Assembly: GCF_001598235.1 (NCBI RefSeq)
Contig: NZ_BCYO01000010.1
Coordinates: forward strand, 1 to 64,000
Reading direction: 5' to 3'
Origin: Polaromonas jejuensis NBRC 106434
Lineage (GTDB): Bacteria; Pseudomonadota; Gammaproteobacteria; Burkholderiales; Burkholderiaceae_C
Length of the DNA: 64,000 nucleotides
The notes beneath the pieces were generated by a model that was not told the DNA's origin, did not search any database, and saw nothing but the letters and a program-made list of their open reading frames with translations. The translations under genes and the position numbers were made by a program. Positions 62,918 to 64,000 of the stretch are shown here, piece by piece (position 1 is the first letter of the stretch; the number at the start of each line of letters is the position of its first letter).

Positions 62918-64000
<1,083 letters not shown>

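Overview
The window looks like chromosomal DNA of a betaproteobacterium of the Comamonadaceae (Burkholderiales), close to Polaromonas, Rhodoferax or Variovorax. The evidence is high GC coding sequence, the gene order of the F-type ATP synthase operon (atpI-B-E-F-H-A), a dat-ybeD-lipB-lipA block, and several copies of a short AT-rich hairpin (core GCTAT...ATAGC) that I know as a recurrent intergenic repeat of this family. The assignment rests on recalled family features; no database was searched.

Layout. 0.2-4.2 kb: peroxiredoxin, acetyltransferase, cytochrome b561 and cytochrome c' (divergent pair), TlpA-like thioredoxin and a DUF4197 protein. 4.4-7.9 kb: E1alpha, E1beta and E2 of a branched-chain 2-oxoacid dehydrogenase, without E3. 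8.2-13.6 kb: LysR regulator and an ABC importer whose binding-protein gene sits between the ATPase and the second permease, ending in a LOG/TIGR00725-like gene. 13.8-16.9 kb: alpha/beta hydrolase, Tat-exported amidohydrolase-like protein and class III CoA-transferase. 17.0-19.0 kb: a 3' tRNA-Ala-like remnant next to a cytochrome c, a SnoaL-like protein and a TetR regulator. 19.1-24.3 kb: cyanase, a lipoprotein, an MFS transporter and an EIIA(Man)-HPr-Enzyme I phosphorelay. 24.4-29.9 kb: an unusual GT51/transpeptidase PBP, an EamA exporter, a tiny lipoprotein and an AraC regulator. 30.1-36.3 kb: a solute-binding protein convergent with a TctDE-like two-component system, then an SsuABC/TauABC-type importer. 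36.4-40.8 kb: undecaprenyl-diphosphatase and a SWIM/SNF2 helicase.

41-56 kb is the most accessory-looking part: two carbohydrate-type (CUT1) ABC operons in tandem. The first (GntR regulator, FAD-linked 2-hydroxyacid dehydrogenase, ABC importer) probably imports and oxidises a hydroxy acid or polyol-derived compound. The second (47.9-55.9 kb) joins a Ugp/Mal-like importer to a protein with two intact glycerophosphodiester phosphodiesterase domains, a LacI regulator and an inositol-monophosphatase-family phosphatase. It reads as a self-contained route to import a phosphodiester, cleave it and dephosphorylate the product. It is preceded by a promoter with a 14-bp palindrome that fits a LacI operator. 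This cassette is my best candidate for an undescribed system. It is followed by a short AT-rich patch with a perfect inverted repeat.

56.3-64.0 kb returns to core genes: lipA, lipB, ybeD, D-amino-acid aminotransferase, a CopD-like membrane protein and the ATP synthase operon, cut by the window end inside atpA. I see no insertion sequence, CRISPR array, rRNA, intact tRNA or replication origin.
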